Shown piece by piece: positions 6,074 to 7,049 of a DNA stretch of 7,049 nt; the stretch's first letter is position 1; each line of letters begins with the position of its first letter. The translations under genes and the position numbers were made by a program. This DNA comes from Chitinophaga pinensis. GTDB taxonomy: Bacteria > Bacteroidota > Bacteroidia > UKL13-3. The DNA lies in assembly GCA_945876985.1 (NCBI GenBank), contig CAMCQX010000083.1, positions 1 through 7,049 on the forward strand. The letters are read 5' to 3'. The notes beneath the pieces were generated by a model. The model ran no database searches. It was not told the DNA's origin and saw nothing but the letters and a program-made list of their open reading frames with translations.

Positions 6074-6081
6074 TACTTTCG
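6074..6081 (+). promoter_or_regulatory. Candidate -7 box for exbB-exbD
   Basis: TACTTTCG matches TAnnTTTG with one mismatch and ends 27 nt before the exbB ATG, implying a leader of about 20 nt. There is no TTTG 19 nt upstream; that position is occupied by the spacer of the inverted repeat at 6034-6064, which would suit activator-dependent or otherwise regulated initiation. Confidence 0.45.
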
Positions 6082-6108
6082 TTACTTAAATAATAAATTT
6101 TTTTAGCA

Positions 6109-6735
6109 ATGGAAAACACACAAGAAGGGTTAAACTTTTTAGAATTAATTTTTAAAGGTGGAGTGGTAATGATTCCAATTGGATTGTTATCATTAGTAAC
6201 TATTTACTTAATTATTGAACGTTTTATTTATATTAGAAATGCTTCAAAATTAGAGGTTAATTTTATGAATAATGTGAAAGACCTTTTGGCCAAAGGCGAT
6301 TTGAAAGCTGCTCGTGCTTTTTGTCAACGTGTAAACTCTCCAATTAGCAGAGTAATTGAAAAAGGAATTATGCGCATTGGAAAACCAATAAACGACATTG
6401 AAAGCAGCATAGAAAGTATGGCAAGTTTAGAAACTAGCGCATTAGAAAAAAACTTAAATTGGTTAGGAATTATTGCAGGTATAGCGCCCATGTTAGGCTT
6501 TATTGGAACCATTGCAGGTATCATTAAAATATTTTACAACATTGCGGTAAGCGACAATATTAGCATTGGTTTAATAGCTGGTGGTTTATACGAAAAAATG
6601 ATCACATCTGGTTCTGGTTTAATAGTAGGTGTAGTGGCTTACACAGGTTACCATTTTTTAAATAGTATGATTGACAAGTTTAATACTAAATTGGAACGCA
6701 CCGCTGTTGATTTTATTGATATTTTAGAAAGCTAA
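6109..6735 (+). CDS. exbB: ExbB/TolQ/MotA-family proton channel
   Basis: This 208-residue inner-membrane protein is the proton-conducting subunit that, with ExbD, powers TonB- or Tol-type energy transfer to the outer membrane. Three helices are seen at about residues 18-37, 117-141 and 166-187, with a cytoplasmic domain between the first and second, as in ExbB and TolQ. Family motifs are IAPMLGFIGTIAGI (125-138), with Thr134 at the position of the helix-lining Thr of ExbB, and YEKMITSGSGLIVGVVAY (161-178), with Thr166 at the second such position. The ATG at 6109 follows in-frame stops and gives a normal N-terminus. It is first in an operon with the exbD-like gene, 18 nt downstream. A TolQ role cannot be excluded, so the symbol marks the family rather than a proven partner. 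Confidence 0.9.
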   Translation: MENTQEGLNFLELIFKGGVVMIPIGLLSLVTIYLIIERFIYIRNASKLEVNFMNNVKDLLAKGDLKAARAFCQRVNSPISRVIEKGIMRIGKPINDIESSIESMASLETSALEKNLNWLGIIAGIAPMLGFIGTIAGIIKIFYNIAVSDNISIGLIAGGLYEKMITSGSGLIVGVVAYTGYHFLNSMIDKFNTKLERTAVDFIDILES

Positions 6736-6753
6736 TTTAACAAAATAAACAGC

Positions 6754-7049
6754 ATGAAATTACGCAGAAAAAAACGATTTGAAGCTGAAGTTGCTACTTC
6801 ATCGCTTAACGACATTATGTTTTTTCTTTTGCTATTCTTTTTAATTATTTCAACCATTGCTAATCCAAATGTTATAAAAGTTTTATTGCCTAAGGCAGAT
6901 AAAAGTCAAACTTTAAACAAAAAACAATACGCACTTTCGGTGAAAGAAAACAAAGAATATTATTTTGAAAGAGAACTCATAGACCCCACCAATTTAGAGC
7001 AAGTTTTAAAAGAAAAAACCGCTGGAGTTGAAGATCCAACCATTGTTTT
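6754..7049 (+). CDS. exbD: ExbD/TolR-family protein (5' part)
   Basis: The gene opens with ATG 18 nt after the exbB-like stop and runs open for 98 codons to the window edge, so its C-terminal part is missing. A basic N-terminus (MKLRRKKRFEAEVATSS) precedes a single membrane helix at about residues 21-37. LNDIMFFLLLFFLIIST aligns with the ExbD/TolR helix, placing Asp20 at the position of the essential proton-binding Asp. The following ANPNVIKVLLPKAD matches the start of the periplasmic domain. The protein partners the upstream channel in proton-driven energy transfer to TonB- or Tol-type systems. Full-length members are usually about 130-200 residues, so roughly a quarter to a half is probably missing. 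Confidence 0.9.
   Translation, partial: MKLRRKKRFEAEVATSSLNDIMFFLLLFFLIISTIANPNVIKVLLPKADKSQTLNKKQYALSVKENKEYYFERELIDPTNLEQVLKEKTAGVEDPTIV

Larger units (their letters stand above)
5738..6108. other. Divergent secDF / exbB control region
   Basis: This 371-bp region has no credible protein gene. From the secDF side it contains the structured secDF leader, a consensus secDF promoter at 5853-5883, an AT-rich segment (about 5884-5930), a cluster of GGCAAT/ATTGCC-type elements and palindromes (5934-5999), a 9-bp inverted repeat (6034-6064) and a -7-like box for exbB (6074-6081). The two putative promoters are about 190 bp apart and do not overlap, so each gene could be controlled independently. 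The middle segment could hide a small RNA, but nothing recognisable supports one. Confidence 0.7.

Noticed and set aside
1..7049. CRISPR array, transposon, tRNA, toxin-antitoxin or phage-defence module
   Set aside because: No regularly spaced repeats, terminal inverted repeats with a transposase, cloverleaf-like sequence or small paired genes were seen on either strand.

Overview
The window is an AT-rich stretch of a Bacteroidota (Bacteroidetes) chromosome. Four signs support this: a single fused SecDF protein of 979 residues; a textbook Bacteroidota primary-sigma promoter (TTTG-N19-TATATTTG) in front of secDF; an ExbD with the N-terminal pattern typical of the phylum (LNDIMFFLLLFFLIIST followed by ANPNVI); and a decayed remnant that reads like the C-terminal sorting tail of a type IX secretion (T9SS) cargo protein. 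Genus or family cannot be fixed from this sequence alone.

Layout. Positions 95-1087 (minus) encode aspartate-semialdehyde dehydrogenase (asd). Positions 1088-1350 are non-coding and hold the asd promoter, a patch of degenerate short repeats and the T9SS-tail relic. Positions 1351-2598 (minus) encode a MacB/FtsX-type ABC transporter permease that appears to start at TTG. Positions 2599-2797 hold a strong intrinsic terminator and a 14-nt tandem repeat abutting the secDF stop. Positions 2798-5737 (minus) encode SecDF. Positions 5738-6108 form a 371-bp divergent control region rich in dyad symmetry. On the plus strand, 6109-6735 encode an ExbB/TolQ/MotA-family proton channel, and 6754 to the window end encode the first 98 codons of its ExbD/TolR partner.

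Function. asd serves amino-acid and cell-wall precursor synthesis. SecDF and ExbBD are both envelope machines driven by ion-motive force: SecDF helps pull preproteins across the inner membrane, and ExbBD transmits force to outer-membrane processes. The permease is another envelope protein. The genes do not look like one pathway. The three minus-strand genes appear to be separate transcription units, since a terminator separates secDF from the permease and asd has its own -7-like box.

I see no CRISPR array, insertion sequence, tRNA, rRNA or defence system, and no clear sign of an undescribed multi-gene system. The most interesting material is regulatory: a secDF leader that can fold into a hairpin at its very 5' end, a 9-bp inverted repeat with two-helical-turn spacing upstream of exbB, and the T9SS-tail relic.
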